In this document: one piece after another, positions 8,330 to 17,516 of the stretch
Position numbering within the stretch: the first letter of the stretch is position 1
How the letters are laid out: each line of letters opens with the position of its first letter
DNA from: Desulfonema limicola
GTDB taxonomy: Bacteria > Desulfobacterota > Desulfobacteria > Desulfobacterales > Desulfosalsimonadaceae
Length of the DNA stretch: 28,710 nucleotides
Reading direction: 5' to 3'
NCBI GenBank assembly: GCA_020722245.1
Contig: DYLE01000004.1
Coordinates: 1 to 28,710 of the forward strand
The notes under the pieces: generated by a model
Told to the model about the DNA's origin: nothing
What the model saw: only the letters and a program-made list of their open reading frames with translations
Databases searched by the model: none
Program-made: the position numbers and the translations under genes

Positions 8330-9870
8330 AGCTTTCAGACCTGGTGACGGCGGTTGAACCGTTTCGGATTCCCGGCAGGGATCGCGTGTTTTCCCCGCAA
8401 ATGGAAAATGCCGATATCTCCTCGGTTCATTACCGCTCCAATGACGTAAAGCCCGGCGGTCTTTTTGTTGCGCTAAAAGGACAGCGCGCGGACGGTCGTC
8501 ATTTTATCGGCGATGCCGTTTCCCGCGGCGCTAGGGCGGTGGTGGTGGAAGGCGGAGAAAAGGTCAGCACCGATGCGGCGGTGATTTATGTCGACAACGC
8601 CAGAAAGGCGCTGGCGACAATCGCGGCCCGGTTTTACGGCGATCCCTCCAAAACCCTTGTACTCATAGGGATTACCGGCACCAACGGCAAAACCACCACC
8701 TCGTTTCTGCTGGAGCATATTTTATCCAGGCTCGGCGTTCAGGTGGGGGTGATCGGGACGGTCGATTTCCGGTACGCGGGAAAATCGTATCCCAATCCCC
8801 TGACCACTCCGGAATCCGCGGATCTGCAACAGATTCTGTCAAGAATGGCCGCTTCGCGGGTCACCCATGTGATCATGGAGGTATCCTCCCACGGTGTGGC
8901 GCTTGACCGGATTTTCGGCTGCGAGTTTGATGCCGGCGTATTCACCAACCTGAGCCAGGATCATCTGGATTTTCACGGCAGCATGGAGGACTACTGGTGG
9001 GCCAAAAAAAGGTTTTTCACCGAGCATCTCAATGCCGGCCCGAAACAGGGCCATGCCGCGGCGGTCATCAACACCGATGACCCAAGGGGACTCGAGCTGT
9101 CGAGCGCGCTTGAAGGCATCAACCGGATCACCGTCGGCACGGGTTCAAGGGCCATGCTGCATCCGGTTCATGTGACCCTGGATCAGTTTGGGATCAGGGC
9201 CGGGATTCAGACCCCTTACGGCGAATGCGCCTTCCAGTCCGGACTGATCGGGCTTCACAACCTGGAGAATATCCTTTGCGCGGCCGGCGCCGGGGTCGCC
9301 TTGGGGATCCCGCTGCCGGACATCGCCGCCGGGATTTCATCCTTCTCCCATGTTCCGGGAAGGCTGGAGCCGGTTTTAAACGGACTCAAGCGGCGGGTGT
9401 ATGTGGACTACGCGCACACCCCGGATGCCCTGGCCAAGGTGCTGCAGGCCTTGCGGCGGGTGTTGACCGGCCGGCTGATCTGCGTTTTCGGCTGCGGCGG
9501 GGACCGCGATAAGACCAAAAGGCCGAAAATGGGCGAAATCGCAGGACGGCTGAGCGATTTTGTGGTGGTGACCTCGGACAACCCGCGCACGGAATCCCCC
9601 GAGGCGATTATCGCGGAGATTCTGGAAGGGGTGGAATCGGTGATGGATCGCCGGTACCTTCCCGAAGACCTGGAAAGAGGGTTTGAGGAAAAAGGGTTTA
9701 TCGTCGAGCCGGACCGGGAAAAGGCGATCTTTTGGGGGATTAGGCTGTCCGCCGAAGGCGACACCATCCTGATCGCAGGGAAGGGGCATGAAACCTACCA
9801 GATCATCGGCAACAGAACCATACACTTTGATGATCGGGAAAAAGCAGCGGAGGCGTTTGGACGAATCTGA
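8326..9870 (+). CDS. murE: UDP-MurNAc-tripeptide synthetase MurE (meso-diaminopimelate-adding)
   Basis: MurE adds the third amino acid to UDP-MurNAc-L-Ala-D-Glu in the cytoplasm, using ATP. The P-loop GITGTNGKTTT is at residues 115-125, and the middle domain has the family pattern MEVSSHGVALDR followed by FTNLSQDHLDFHG. The C-terminal domain contains DNPRTESP at 418-425; the DNPR motif is the known signature of enzymes choosing meso-diaminopimelate rather than lysine. The wall is therefore predicted to be of the usual Gram-negative type. Length (514) is normal. The start overlaps the ftsI stop by four bases, with GAGAGGG just upstream as ribosome-binding site. Confidence 0.96.
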   Translation: MKLSDLVTAVEPFRIPGRDRVFSPQMENADISSVHYRSNDVKPGGLFVALKGQRADGRHFIGDAVSRGARAVVVEGGEKVSTDAAVIYVDNARKALATIAARFYGDPSKTLVLIGITGTNGKTTTSFLLEHILSRLGVQVGVIGTVDFRYAGKSYPNPLTTPESADLQQILSRMAASRVTHVIMEVSSHGVALDRIFGCEFDAGVFTNLSQDHLDFHGSMEDYWWAKKRFFTEHLNAGPKQGHAAAVINTDDPRGLELSSALEGINRITVGTGSRAMLHPVHVTLDQFGIRAGIQTPYGECAFQSGLIGLHNLENILCAAGAGVALGIPLPDIAAGISSFSHVPGRLEPVLNGLKRRVYVDYAHTPDALAKVLQALRRVLTGRLICVFGCGGDRDKTKRPKMGEIAGRLSDFVVVTSDNPRTESPEAIIAEILEGVESVMDRRYLPEDLERGFEEKGFIVEPDREKAIFWGIRLSAEGDTILIAGKGHETYQIIGNRTIHFDDREKAAEAFGRI

Positions 9871-11309
9871 TGGAGAAGGTTATGGAACCGATTCCCTGGA
9901 GCATACCCGATATCCTGGAGGCCACCGGCGGGGCGCTGATCAGCGGCCCGCGCGACCGCTGTTTTGCCGGGGTTTCCATCGATTCCCGCCGTATCGGCAA
10001 AAACGATCTGTTTGTGGCGATTTGCGGAAAATCCCATGACGGCCATGGGTTTATCAAGGATGTGGTGGCAAGGGGCGTGAAGGGGATTGTCGCCGCCAAG
10101 AACATGAACGGCAGGCTGCCGCTTCCTCTCCTACGGGAACAGGGGGTCTGCTGCATTCTGGTGAAGGATACCATTTACGCCCTGGGGGATATGGCCGGCT
10201 TTCAGCGAAGGCGTGCGAACATTCCAGTGGCGGCCATCACCGGTTCCAACGGCAAAACCACCACCAAGGAAATGGCCGCAGCGGTGATGGGGAAAAAATA
10301 CAACACCCTTTCCACATCCGGCAACTTAAACAACGAGATCGGGCTTCCCCTGACCCTGCTGGCTCTGGGCCGCTGCCATGAGGCGGCGGTGGTGGAGCTT
10401 GGCATGAATCATCCCGGAGAGATCAGCCGGCTCGGTGAAATCTGTTCTCCCGACATCGGCGTGATCACCAATATCGGCCCGGCCCATCTGGAGGGATTGG
10501 GGAGCGTCGAGGCGGTGATGCGGGCCAAGGGTGAGCTGGTCGAAAGGGTAAAAAACAACGGCTGCCTGGTGTTGAACCGGGATGATCCGTATTCTCTTCG
10601 TCTGGGCAAGGAGTCCCCCCGAAGGGTGGTGTACTTCGGCCTGTCGCCCGATGCGGATATTCGGGCCGAAAACCTCACCGCCGGCAAATGGAAAACCTCC
10701 TTTGTGCTTGCTCTGCCGAATGAACGCCTTCCCATCCATCTCACAGCGCCGGGGGTGTTTATGGTGAACAACGCCCTGGCCGCCTCGGCAACCGGATACC
10801 TGATGGGGCTTTCCGGAAGCGAGATCAAATCCGGCCTCGAGGGGTTTAAACCGGTGGGCGGCCGTATGCATCTTCTTGAGACGGGGTCAGGGACTTTTGT
10901 GATCGACGACACCTATAACGCCAACCCCGCCTCCATGGCGGCGGCGGTGAACACCCTGGTCTCGATAAAGGGCCAAGGCAGGAGGGTGCTTGTGGCGGGG
11001 GATATGCTGGAGCTCGGGGAGCAGGCCGAGGCGTTTCATGAAAGTCTCGGCAGGCTTGCGGGAGGAGCGGGTCTGACAAGGCTTTATCTGACCGGCGGCT
11101 TTGCCAAGGCCGTCGCCAAAGGGGCGAAGGAGGCCGGCATGCCCGACTCCTCGATAGTCATCGGGGATAAGCCCGTTCTTATTGGGCATCTGCTGGAATT
11201 TCTGACTTCAGGGGACTGGGTTCTGGTGAAGGGTTCCCGCGGCATGGGGATGGAGGAGATCGTGTCTGCTTTAACCGGTGCACAGCCGGCGAATAAAAGA
11301 CCCGCGTAA
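9870..11309 (+). CDS. murF: UDP-MurNAc-tripeptide:D-Ala-D-Ala ligase MurF
   Basis: MurF joins the D-Ala-D-Ala dipeptide to the MurE product and completes the pentapeptide. The Mur-ligase P-loop ITGSNGKTTTKE is at residues 123-134, followed by NLNNEIGLPLTLL and the ELGMNHPGEI motif typical of MurF. The C-terminal domain has DDTYNANPASM. It is 479 residues from the ATG that overlaps the murE stop (TGATG). A second in-frame ATG at 9882 has a better spaced GGAG and would remove four residues; both starts are plausible. The D-Ala-D-Ala ligase that would feed it (ddl) is not in this window. Confidence 0.95.
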   Translation: MEKVMEPIPWSIPDILEATGGALISGPRDRCFAGVSIDSRRIGKNDLFVAICGKSHDGHGFIKDVVARGVKGIVAAKNMNGRLPLPLLREQGVCCILVKDTIYALGDMAGFQRRRANIPVAAITGSNGKTTTKEMAAAVMGKKYNTLSTSGNLNNEIGLPLTLLALGRCHEAAVVELGMNHPGEISRLGEICSPDIGVITNIGPAHLEGLGSVEAVMRAKGELVERVKNNGCLVLNRDDPYSLRLGKESPRRVVYFGLSPDADIRAENLTAGKWKTSFVLALPNERLPIHLTAPGVFMVNNALAASATGYLMGLSGSEIKSGLEGFKPVGGRMHLLETGSGTFVIDDTYNANPASMAAAVNTLVSIKGQGRRVLVAGDMLELGEQAEAFHESLGRLAGGAGLTRLYLTGGFAKAVAKGAKEAGMPDSSIVIGDKPVLIGHLLEFLTSGDWVLVKGSRGMGMEEIVSALTGAQPANKRPA

Positions 11310-11310
11310 G

Positions 11311-11318
11311 GGTGGAGG
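11311..11318 (+). promoter_or_regulatory. Ribosome-binding site that fixes the mraY start
   Basis: GGTGGAGG lies between the murF stop and the ATG at 11323. It supports that ATG over an upstream in-frame ATG at 11278, which lies inside murF and would add 15 hydrophilic residues absent from the family. Confidence 0.6.
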
Positions 11319-11322
11319 CCCA

Positions 11323-12402
11323 ATGCTTTATCATCTTTTATATGCGCTGCACGACGAGGTCACGGTTTTTAACGTTTTCCGTTACATCACCTTTCGGACG
11401 ATCTGCGCCAGCCTGACCGCCCTGCTGATCGGGTTTACGCTCGGGCCCTGGGTCATTCACAAGCTGAGTGAAAAGCAGATCGGGCAGTACATCCGCAAGG
11501 TGGGCCCGAAGCGGCATCAGGACAAGGCCGGGACACCGACCATGGGAGGGGTGTTGATTATCCTGTCGATCATGATCTCCACCCTCCTCTGGGTGGATCT
11601 TCGGAATTTCTATGTATGGGTGGTGCTGATGGTCACCGCCGGTTATTTTGCCATCGGTTTTGCAGACGACTACTTGAAGCAGATCAAAAAAAGAAATAAA
11701 GGCCTGGCCGCAAGGGATAAGTTTCTGCTTCAGGTGCTGTTGGCAGGACTGGCCGGATACCTGCTTTACCGCTACCCCCTGTTTAACACCCGGGTCACCA
11801 TTCCGTTTTTAAAGACCCTGTCCCCGGACCTCGGCCCGGGTTATATCCTCTTCGCCATCCTGGTCATCGCGGGGACCTCCAATGCCGTCAACCTGACGGA
11901 CGGCCTTGACGGCCTGGCCATCGGTCCGGTGATTATCGCCTCGGCCACCTATATGCTTTTTGCCTATGTGGCCGGTCATATCAAGATCGCGGAGTATTTG
12001 CAGATCAACCATGTGCCCGGCTGCGGGGAGCTTACGATCATCTGCGGGGCCATGGCCGGGGCCGGGCTGGGGTTTTTGTGGTTCAACGCCTACCCGGCCC
12101 AGGTTTTCATGGGGGATGTCGGCTCCCTCCCCCTGGGCGCGGTGCTGGGGGCCGTGGCGGTGGTCACCAAACAGGAGATTTTAATGATGATCGTGGGCGG
12201 GGTTTTTTTGATCGAGGCGGTTTCGGTCATTCTTCAGGTGGGTTATTTCAAGCTTACCGGGGGACAGCGGATTTTTTTAATGTCCCCCTTGCATCACCAT
12301 TTTGAGCTGAAGGGGTGGCCGGAGCCCAAGGTGATCGTCAGGTTCTGGATCGTGGCGATCATTCTGGCGCTGGTCGCTGTAAGCACCCTTAAACTGAGGT
12401 AG
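11323..12402 (+). CDS. mraY: Phospho-MurNAc-pentapeptide transferase MraY
   Basis: MraY is the polytopic membrane enzyme that makes lipid I from UDP-MurNAc-pentapeptide and undecaprenyl phosphate. From the chosen start it has 359 residues and about ten membrane helices, the normal form. The conserved catalytic-site features are present: Asp115-Asp116 (FADDYLK), the NLTDGLDGLA segment at 190-199, Asp265 in FMGDVGS, and the HHH cluster at 324-326. The proximal motif GPKRHQDKAGTPTMGG is at about 61-76. murD begins 5 bases after its stop. Function is confident. Confidence 0.96.
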   Translation: MLYHLLYALHDEVTVFNVFRYITFRTICASLTALLIGFTLGPWVIHKLSEKQIGQYIRKVGPKRHQDKAGTPTMGGVLIILSIMISTLLWVDLRNFYVWVVLMVTAGYFAIGFADDYLKQIKKRNKGLAARDKFLLQVLLAGLAGYLLYRYPLFNTRVTIPFLKTLSPDLGPGYILFAILVIAGTSNAVNLTDGLDGLAIGPVIIASATYMLFAYVAGHIKIAEYLQINHVPGCGELTIICGAMAGAGLGFLWFNAYPAQVFMGDVGSLPLGAVLGAVAVVTKQEILMMIVGGVFLIEAVSVILQVGYFKLTGGQRIFLMSPLHHHFELKGWPEPKVIVRFWIVAIILALVAVSTLKLR

Positions 12403-12407
12403 GCCGG

Positions 12408-13769
12408 ATGGATTTAAAAGGTAAAAAAATACTGGTGGCGGGCCTGGGAATCACCGGCGTCTCCGTCACCCGTTTTCTGGTCGGGCGAGGGGCCCAGGTG
12501 ACCGTGACCGATACAGCCCCGGAGGAGGCGCTTTATGATCGGGTTTTGCAGGTCCGCGACCTGGGTGTGAACCTGATGCTCGGCGGCCGGCAGGATAAGG
12601 CGTTTGAGGCTGCCGAGCTGATCGTCTTAAGCCCCGGGGTACCCCACACCCTTGAGCCGGTTCGCCGGGCCGCGGAAAGGGGTGTCCCGGTCATCGGGGA
12701 GATCGAGCTCGCCTTTCGGTTCATTCGCGCCCCCATTGTTGCGGTGACCGGAACCAACGGAAAAACCACCACCACCACCCTTCTGGGCGAGATGCTGAAA
12801 GAATCGGGTTTTTCCGTGTTTGTGGGGGGGAACATCGGGACCCCGCTGATGGATTGCATTGAGAGCAAAAAATCCTTGGATTTTGTGGTGGCGGAGGTCA
12901 GCAGTTTTCAGCTGGACACCATCGACAGGTTCAAACCCAAAGTGGGCCTGCTTTTAAACATCACCGACGATCACCTGGACCGGTATTCGGATTTTAACGG
13001 GTATGCCCGGTCCAAGGCGCGGCTCTTCATGAACCAGGATCGGAAGGATATCGCGGTTCTAAACGCCGCGGATTCATCGGTGCTTTCGGTGACGAAAGCG
13101 ATCAGATCCCGCCGGCTTTTCTACAACCTTGAAAAACCCGTTAAAGACGGGTCGTGGATATCCGGAAAAACCATCCATTTCAATCTGGTCGGAACAGGAT
13201 CCTATCAGATCAATTGCGAAGGAATCCCCCTGGAAGGAAGGCACAACCTGGAAAACGCCTCGGCCGCGGGTCTTGCGGCCTTGTCCCTGGGAGGGTCCAT
13301 TCAAGGGGTGGAAACCGCCATTCATCGCTTAAAAGGGCTTCCGCACCGGCTCACCCATGTCATGACCGCTGGTGGAATAAGGTTTTACGATGATTCCAAG
13401 GCCACGAATGTGGATGCGGTGATCCGGGCGCTTGAGTTTTTTTCCTCTCCGGTTGTCCTGATCATGGGCGGAAGGGACAAGGGGGGGAGCTATGAGGGGC
13501 TCAAAACCCAGGTTCAACGTATTGTCCGGCATGTAGTGGTCATGGGGGAGGCAGGCGAAAAGATCAGGGAAACTCTGGCGGAGACGGTTTCAATTTCCAC
13601 GGCCTCGGGAATGAAGGACGCGGTGCAAAAGGCGATGGATGCGGCCAGGGCCGGGGACTCGGTGCTGCTCTCACCGGCCTGCTCCAGCTTTGACATGTAC
13701 GCGAGTTACGCGCAGCGGGGGGAGGATTTCGTAAAAGCCGTGATGAACCTTACCGGAGGCCGGTCATGA
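12408..13769 (+). CDS. murD: UDP-MurNAc-L-alanine:D-glutamate ligase MurD
   Basis: MurD adds D-glutamate to UDP-MurNAc-L-Ala. The N-terminal Rossmann-like domain opens with VAGLGITGVSV (residues 10-20), typical of MurD. The ATP-binding loop VTGTNGKTTTTTL lies at 113-125, and EVSSFQLD and NITDDHLDRY are both recognisable. The C-terminal domain has DSKATNVDA and MGGRDKGG. Length is 453 residues, as expected. GAGGTAGG upstream is the ribosome-binding site. The end overlaps ftsW as ATGA. Confidence 0.96.
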   Translation: MDLKGKKILVAGLGITGVSVTRFLVGRGAQVTVTDTAPEEALYDRVLQVRDLGVNLMLGGRQDKAFEAAELIVLSPGVPHTLEPVRRAAERGVPVIGEIELAFRFIRAPIVAVTGTNGKTTTTTLLGEMLKESGFSVFVGGNIGTPLMDCIESKKSLDFVVAEVSSFQLDTIDRFKPKVGLLLNITDDHLDRYSDFNGYARSKARLFMNQDRKDIAVLNAADSSVLSVTKAIRSRRLFYNLEKPVKDGSWISGKTIHFNLVGTGSYQINCEGIPLEGRHNLENASAAGLAALSLGGSIQGVETAIHRLKGLPHRLTHVMTAGGIRFYDDSKATNVDAVIRALEFFSSPVVLIMGGRDKGGSYEGLKTQVQRIVRHVVVMGEAGEKIRETLAETVSISTASGMKDAVQKAMDAARAGDSVLLSPACSSFDMYASYAQRGEDFVKAVMNLTGGRS

Positions 13770-14881
13770 GCGGTAAAGACCAGACCTTTCGTTATCTTAC
13801 ATTTGATTTTATTCTGTTGCTTCCTGTGCTGGTTTTGACCGGCCTCGGGCTTGTGATGGTTTACAGCGCGAGCAGCGAGCTTGCGCTGAAGCACTACGCC
13901 GACGAATACTATTTCTTAAAGAAGCAGTCGATCTTTGCCGGCCTGGGGATCGCCGGCCTGCTGATCTGCCGGTACATCCCCTACCGGATCTATTCCAAGC
14001 TCGTTTATGTCTTTCTTGCGGCGGCCTTTGTGCTGCTTGGTTTGGTGTTTATCGATGGCATCGGCTACTCGGCCGGCGGCGCATCCCGCTGGATCAAGGT
14101 GATGGGGCTTACGTTTCAGCCGGTGGAGTTCGCCCGTTTTGCGCTGATCGTATTTATGGCTTACTCCCTGTTCAAGAAGCAGGACCGGGTGGAGGATTTC
14201 AGCATCGGGTTTATTCCCCATGTGGCGATTCTGGGACTGCTTTCCATGCTGGTGATTCTGCAGCCGGATTTCGGGTCCACCGCCATTTTATGGATGCTCG
14301 TCTGGGCCATGATGTTCGCCGGACGGGTGCCGCTTCGGCATTTGTGCCTGACCCTGCTCCTGGTGGCGCCGGCGGGGATGTACCTGATATTTACCTCCCA
14401 GTATCGGTTCAAGCGGTATATGACCTTTCTGGACCCCTGGAAATACCCCCGGGACGAGGGGTATCAGATCATTCATTCCCTGATGGCGTTCGGTTCGGGA
14501 GGGATCTGGGGGAAGGGGTTCGGCCAGGGGTATCAGAAGCTTTTTTACCTGCCCACGCCCCACACCGATTTTATTTTTTCGGTGATCGGCGAGGAGGGGG
14601 GGTTGCCGTGGGTGCTGGTCGTGCTGGGTCTTTATCTGATCATCCTGTGGCGGGGGATCGACATCGCGAGATCCGAGCGGGGGTTTTTCGGGTCCCTGCT
14701 TGCCCTGGGGCTGGCATCATCCATCGCCCTTCAGGTCGTCGTCAACATGGGGGTCAACCTGAGCCTTCTACCCACAAAGGGGCTGACCCTTCCTTTTTTA
14801 AGCTATGGCGGAACCTCGCTGATCGTCAACCTGGCGTTTATCGGGGTATTGATGAACATATGGGCGCATCAGAAAAAATAG
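13766..14881 (+). CDS. ftsW: Septal peptidoglycan glycosyltransferase FtsW (SEDS family)
   Basis: FtsW polymerises lipid II into glycan strands at the septum together with FtsI. The protein is 371 residues with about ten transmembrane helices. Clear SEDS signatures are VMVYSASS near the N-terminus, LQPDFGST mid-protein, the PTPHTDFIFSVIGEEGG loop, and the C-terminal LPFLSYGGTSL. It starts inside the murD stop codon (ATGA) with GGAGG upstream, and its last 22 bases overlap the chosen murG start. RodA is a paralogue with the same motifs, but the dcw setting between murD and murG makes FtsW the right call. Confidence 0.95.
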   Translation: MSGKDQTFRYLTFDFILLLPVLVLTGLGLVMVYSASSELALKHYADEYYFLKKQSIFAGLGIAGLLICRYIPYRIYSKLVYVFLAAAFVLLGLVFIDGIGYSAGGASRWIKVMGLTFQPVEFARFALIVFMAYSLFKKQDRVEDFSIGFIPHVAILGLLSMLVILQPDFGSTAILWMLVWAMMFAGRVPLRHLCLTLLLVAPAGMYLIFTSQYRFKRYMTFLDPWKYPRDEGYQIIHSLMAFGSGGIWGKGFGQGYQKLFYLPTPHTDFIFSVIGEEGGLPWVLVVLGLYLIILWRGIDIARSERGFFGSLLALGLASSIALQVVVNMGVNLSLLPTKGLTLPFLSYGGTSLIVNLAFIGVLMNIWAHQKK

Positions 14882-16053
14882 GAAACCCTTTACCGGCTGA
14901 AAGGCCGAATAACGGGCCACAGATTGCTTATCCGTGCCGTGCCCGGCGGGTGATCATTGCAGGCGGAGGCACGGGCGGGCATCTCTTTCCAGGGATTGCC
15001 ATCGCCGAAGCCCTTCAGAAAAGATGCCCCCAAAGCCGTATCCTGTTTGTGTCCAGCGGCCGGCCCCTGGAGGAGAGTGTCCTGTCAAAGACCGGTTTTG
15101 AAAAGGCGGTCATCACAGTGGAAGGGATCAAGGGGAAAACCCTTTTGGCCAAGCTCAGGTCCGTGGTCCGGCTTCCTTTCGGGTTTGCGGCCGCGCTTCG
15201 ACTCCTGATCCGGTTTAAGCCCCACCTGGTCATCGGCATGGGGGGCTATTCCGCGGGTCCGGTGGTCATGGGCGCATGGATGCTGCGCATCCCCCGGGTC
15301 CTTCATGAGCAGAACCGGTTGCCCGGCATGACCAACCGAATATTGGCGAGGTATGTCAACCGCATCTATACTTCCTTTGAGGACACACGACTGAAGGCTT
15401 TGCCCGGGAAAATGTATTTCACCGGAAACCCGGTGAGGGCCCAGATCCTTTCGGCCCTCCAAGGGGAAAAAACCGGCGAATCAACGATGAGGCTTCAAAA
15501 CAGGAAATTTACCGTCCTGATCCTCGGCGGAAGCCAGGGCGCGCACAGCCTGAATATGTCGGTGGTCGATGCTCTGGAGTATTTCAAGAAGCCGGAAACC
15601 TACCGGTTTGTCCATCAGACCGGAACAGGCGATGTGGACATCGTAAGGGAGGCATACCTGCGAAAAGGGATGGAATGTGTCGTCGCTCCTTTTTTTGAAA
15701 ACATGGCAGGCCTTTATCGGGAGGCGGATCTGGTGGTCTGCAGGGCCGGCGCCACGACGGTTTCTGAGGTCAGCATCGCCGGATGCGCGGTGATCTTTGT
15801 CCCCTTTCCCCAGGCCACGGACAACCACCAGGTCCACAACGCGCTGGGCCTGGTGTCGGCCGGCGCGGCCGAGATGATTCGTCAAAAAGACCTGACCGGC
15901 GAGCATTTAAAGGACCGGATCGAGTTTTATGCCGGGCATCCGGATCAGGTGGAAGCAAAAAAGAAGGCGATTCAAAGCTTCGGCATGCCGGACGCCGCGG
16001 CAAGGATAGCGGATGATCTCTGTCGGCTCATGGGCCAAGGGGGATCTTTGTGA
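14860..16053 (+). CDS. murG: UDP-GlcNAc:lipid I N-acetylglucosaminyltransferase MurG
   Basis: MurG converts lipid I to lipid II on the cytoplasmic face of the membrane. The GT-B fold is clear: GGGTGGHLFPGIAIAE at residues 35-50, HEQNRLPGMTN, then the second domain with LGGSQGAHSLN and FVPFPQATDNHQ. The start is uncertain. ATG 14860 gives 397 residues, including an extra 30-residue hydrophilic N-terminus that overlaps the ftsW end. A GTG at 14950 would give the usual length of 367 residues but lacks a Shine-Dalgarno. The frame also happens to be open far upstream through ftsW; that part is not coding. The murC start follows 35 bases after its stop. Confidence 0.92.
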   Translation: MGASEKIGNPLPAERPNNGPQIAYPCRARRVIIAGGGTGGHLFPGIAIAEALQKRCPQSRILFVSSGRPLEESVLSKTGFEKAVITVEGIKGKTLLAKLRSVVRLPFGFAAALRLLIRFKPHLVIGMGGYSAGPVVMGAWMLRIPRVLHEQNRLPGMTNRILARYVNRIYTSFEDTRLKALPGKMYFTGNPVRAQILSALQGEKTGESTMRLQNRKFTVLILGGSQGAHSLNMSVVDALEYFKKPETYRFVHQTGTGDVDIVREAYLRKGMECVVAPFFENMAGLYREADLVVCRAGATTVSEVSIAGCAVIFVPFPQATDNHQVHNALGLVSAGAAEMIRQKDLTGEHLKDRIEFYAGHPDQVEAKKKAIQSFGMPDAAARIADDLCRLMGQGGSL

Positions 16054-16088
16054 GGCTTCGGCTTAACCTGTTGGTATAGAGGGGGTTG

Positions 16089-17516
16089 ATGTACCGGAAA
16101 CAATATCACATTCATTTTGTAGGGATCGGCGGGATCGGCATGAGCGGCATCGCGGAGCTGCTGTTAAACCTCGGGTATGTGGTTTCAGGCTCAGATATTG
16201 CCCTGTCGGATGTCACCCGAAGGCTGGCGGGCCTCGGCGGAACCATATACCAGGGGCATTCCGCCGAGCAGGTCAAGAAGCCGGACGTGGTGGTGGTATC
16301 CTCGGCGGTTTCGCCGGATAACCCCGAGGTGATGGCGGCAAAGGCCCAATCCATACCGGTGATCCCCAGGGCCGAGATGCTGGCGGAGCTGATGCGGTTG
16401 AAATACAGCATTGCGGTGGCCGGGGCTCATGGAAAAACCACGACCACCTCCATGCTGGCCGGTATCCTGGGAGCCGGCGGCCTGGATCCCACGGTGGTCA
16501 TCGGCGGCAAGCTCAGGAGCATTCACACCAATGCCGTGCTGGGCCGCGGCGAGTTTATTGTAGCGGAGGCCGATGAGAGCGACGGTTCGTTTTTGAGGTT
16601 TTCCCCCACCATCGCGGTGGTCACCAATATCGATCTGGAGCATCTTGATTTTTATAAAGATTTGGCAATGATTCAGTCGGTGTTTTTAGATTTCATCGAC
16701 CGGGTGCCGTTTTACGGGCTGGCCGTGCTCTGCCTGGACAATGAGCCGGTGCAGGAGATCATTCCCAAGGTAAAAAAGCGGTTTGTCACCTACGGGCTGA
16801 GCGCCCAGGCGGACATCCAGGCCCGGGATGTGAAATTCGACGGGGTGCGAAGCCGTTTTGGGGTTTATATAAAGGACCGCTACGCCGGCGAGGTCGTTTT
16901 AAACCTGCCGGGAAAGCATAATGTGTACAACTCCCTGGCTGGCATTGCCGTAGGGGTTGAGCTGGAGATTCCGTTTGAAAAAATCCGATCGGCCCTTGAA
17001 ACCCTGGAAGGGGTCCACCGCCGTCTGGAGGTCAAAAGGGAGGCCGGCGGGGTGAAGATCGTGGACGACTACGGCCATCATCCCACCGAGATCAAGACCA
17101 CCCTGGAGGCGGTCCGCCAAAGCTGGCCCGGAAGGCGGCTGGTGATCCTGTTTCAACCCCATCGATACACCCGGACCCGGGCGTTGTTTGATGAGTTCAC
17201 CCGATCCTTTTACCAGTCGGATATTCTGATTATACTTCCCATTTACCCGGCCGGGGAAAAACCCATCGAAGGGGTGGACAGCCATGCCCTTTATGAGGGG
17301 ATCAAGCGCCAGGGGCATAAGGATGTGCTCTGCTTTGATGAGGCGGGCAAGGCCGTGGATTACCTGGCGGGGATCGTCAAAGAGGGGGATATCGTCCTGA
17401 CCCTGGGCGCCGGGGATGTCTGGAAGGCAGGGGAGTCCCTCCTGAACAGGCTTGTGGAAGGGGCAAAACCGGCAAATGGAAAAGCAGAAAGGAAGGGCCG
17501 TGAACCCAGGCCTTAA
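16089..17516 (+). CDS. murC: UDP-N-acetylmuramate:L-alanine ligase MurC
   Basis: MurC adds the first peptide residue, L-alanine, to UDP-MurNAc. The N-terminal nucleotide motif HFVGIGGIGMSGIAE is at residues 9-23, the P-loop AGAHGKTTTTSM at 111-122, and EADESDGSF follows. The C-terminal domain contains DDYGHHPTEI and FQPHRYTRT, which distinguish MurC from the other Mur ligases. The ATG at 16089 follows a GAGGGGG tract; a TTG directly before it would add one residue. Length is 475. The 3' end overlaps murB by 17 bases in this annotation. Confidence 0.95.
   Translation: MYRKQYHIHFVGIGGIGMSGIAELLLNLGYVVSGSDIALSDVTRRLAGLGGTIYQGHSAEQVKKPDVVVVSSAVSPDNPEVMAAKAQSIPVIPRAEMLAELMRLKYSIAVAGAHGKTTTTSMLAGILGAGGLDPTVVIGGKLRSIHTNAVLGRGEFIVAEADESDGSFLRFSPTIAVVTNIDLEHLDFYKDLAMIQSVFLDFIDRVPFYGLAVLCLDNEPVQEIIPKVKKRFVTYGLSAQADIQARDVKFDGVRSRFGVYIKDRYAGEVVLNLPGKHNVYNSLAGIAVGVELEIPFEKIRSALETLEGVHRRLEVKREAGGVKIVDDYGHHPTEIKTTLEAVRQSWPGRRLVILFQPHRYTRTRALFDEFTRSFYQSDILIILPIYPAGEKPIEGVDSHALYEGIKRQGHKDVLCFDEAGKAVDYLAGIVKEGDIVLTLGAGDVWKAGESLLNRLVEGAKPANGKAERKGREPRP

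Noticed and set aside
14290..14859. The MurG frame is open about 190 codons upstream of the likely start, through ftsW.
   Set aside because: These codons are ftsW read in another frame, rich in Gly, Arg and Pro, with no family match. MurG homologues start just before the GGGTGGH motif.
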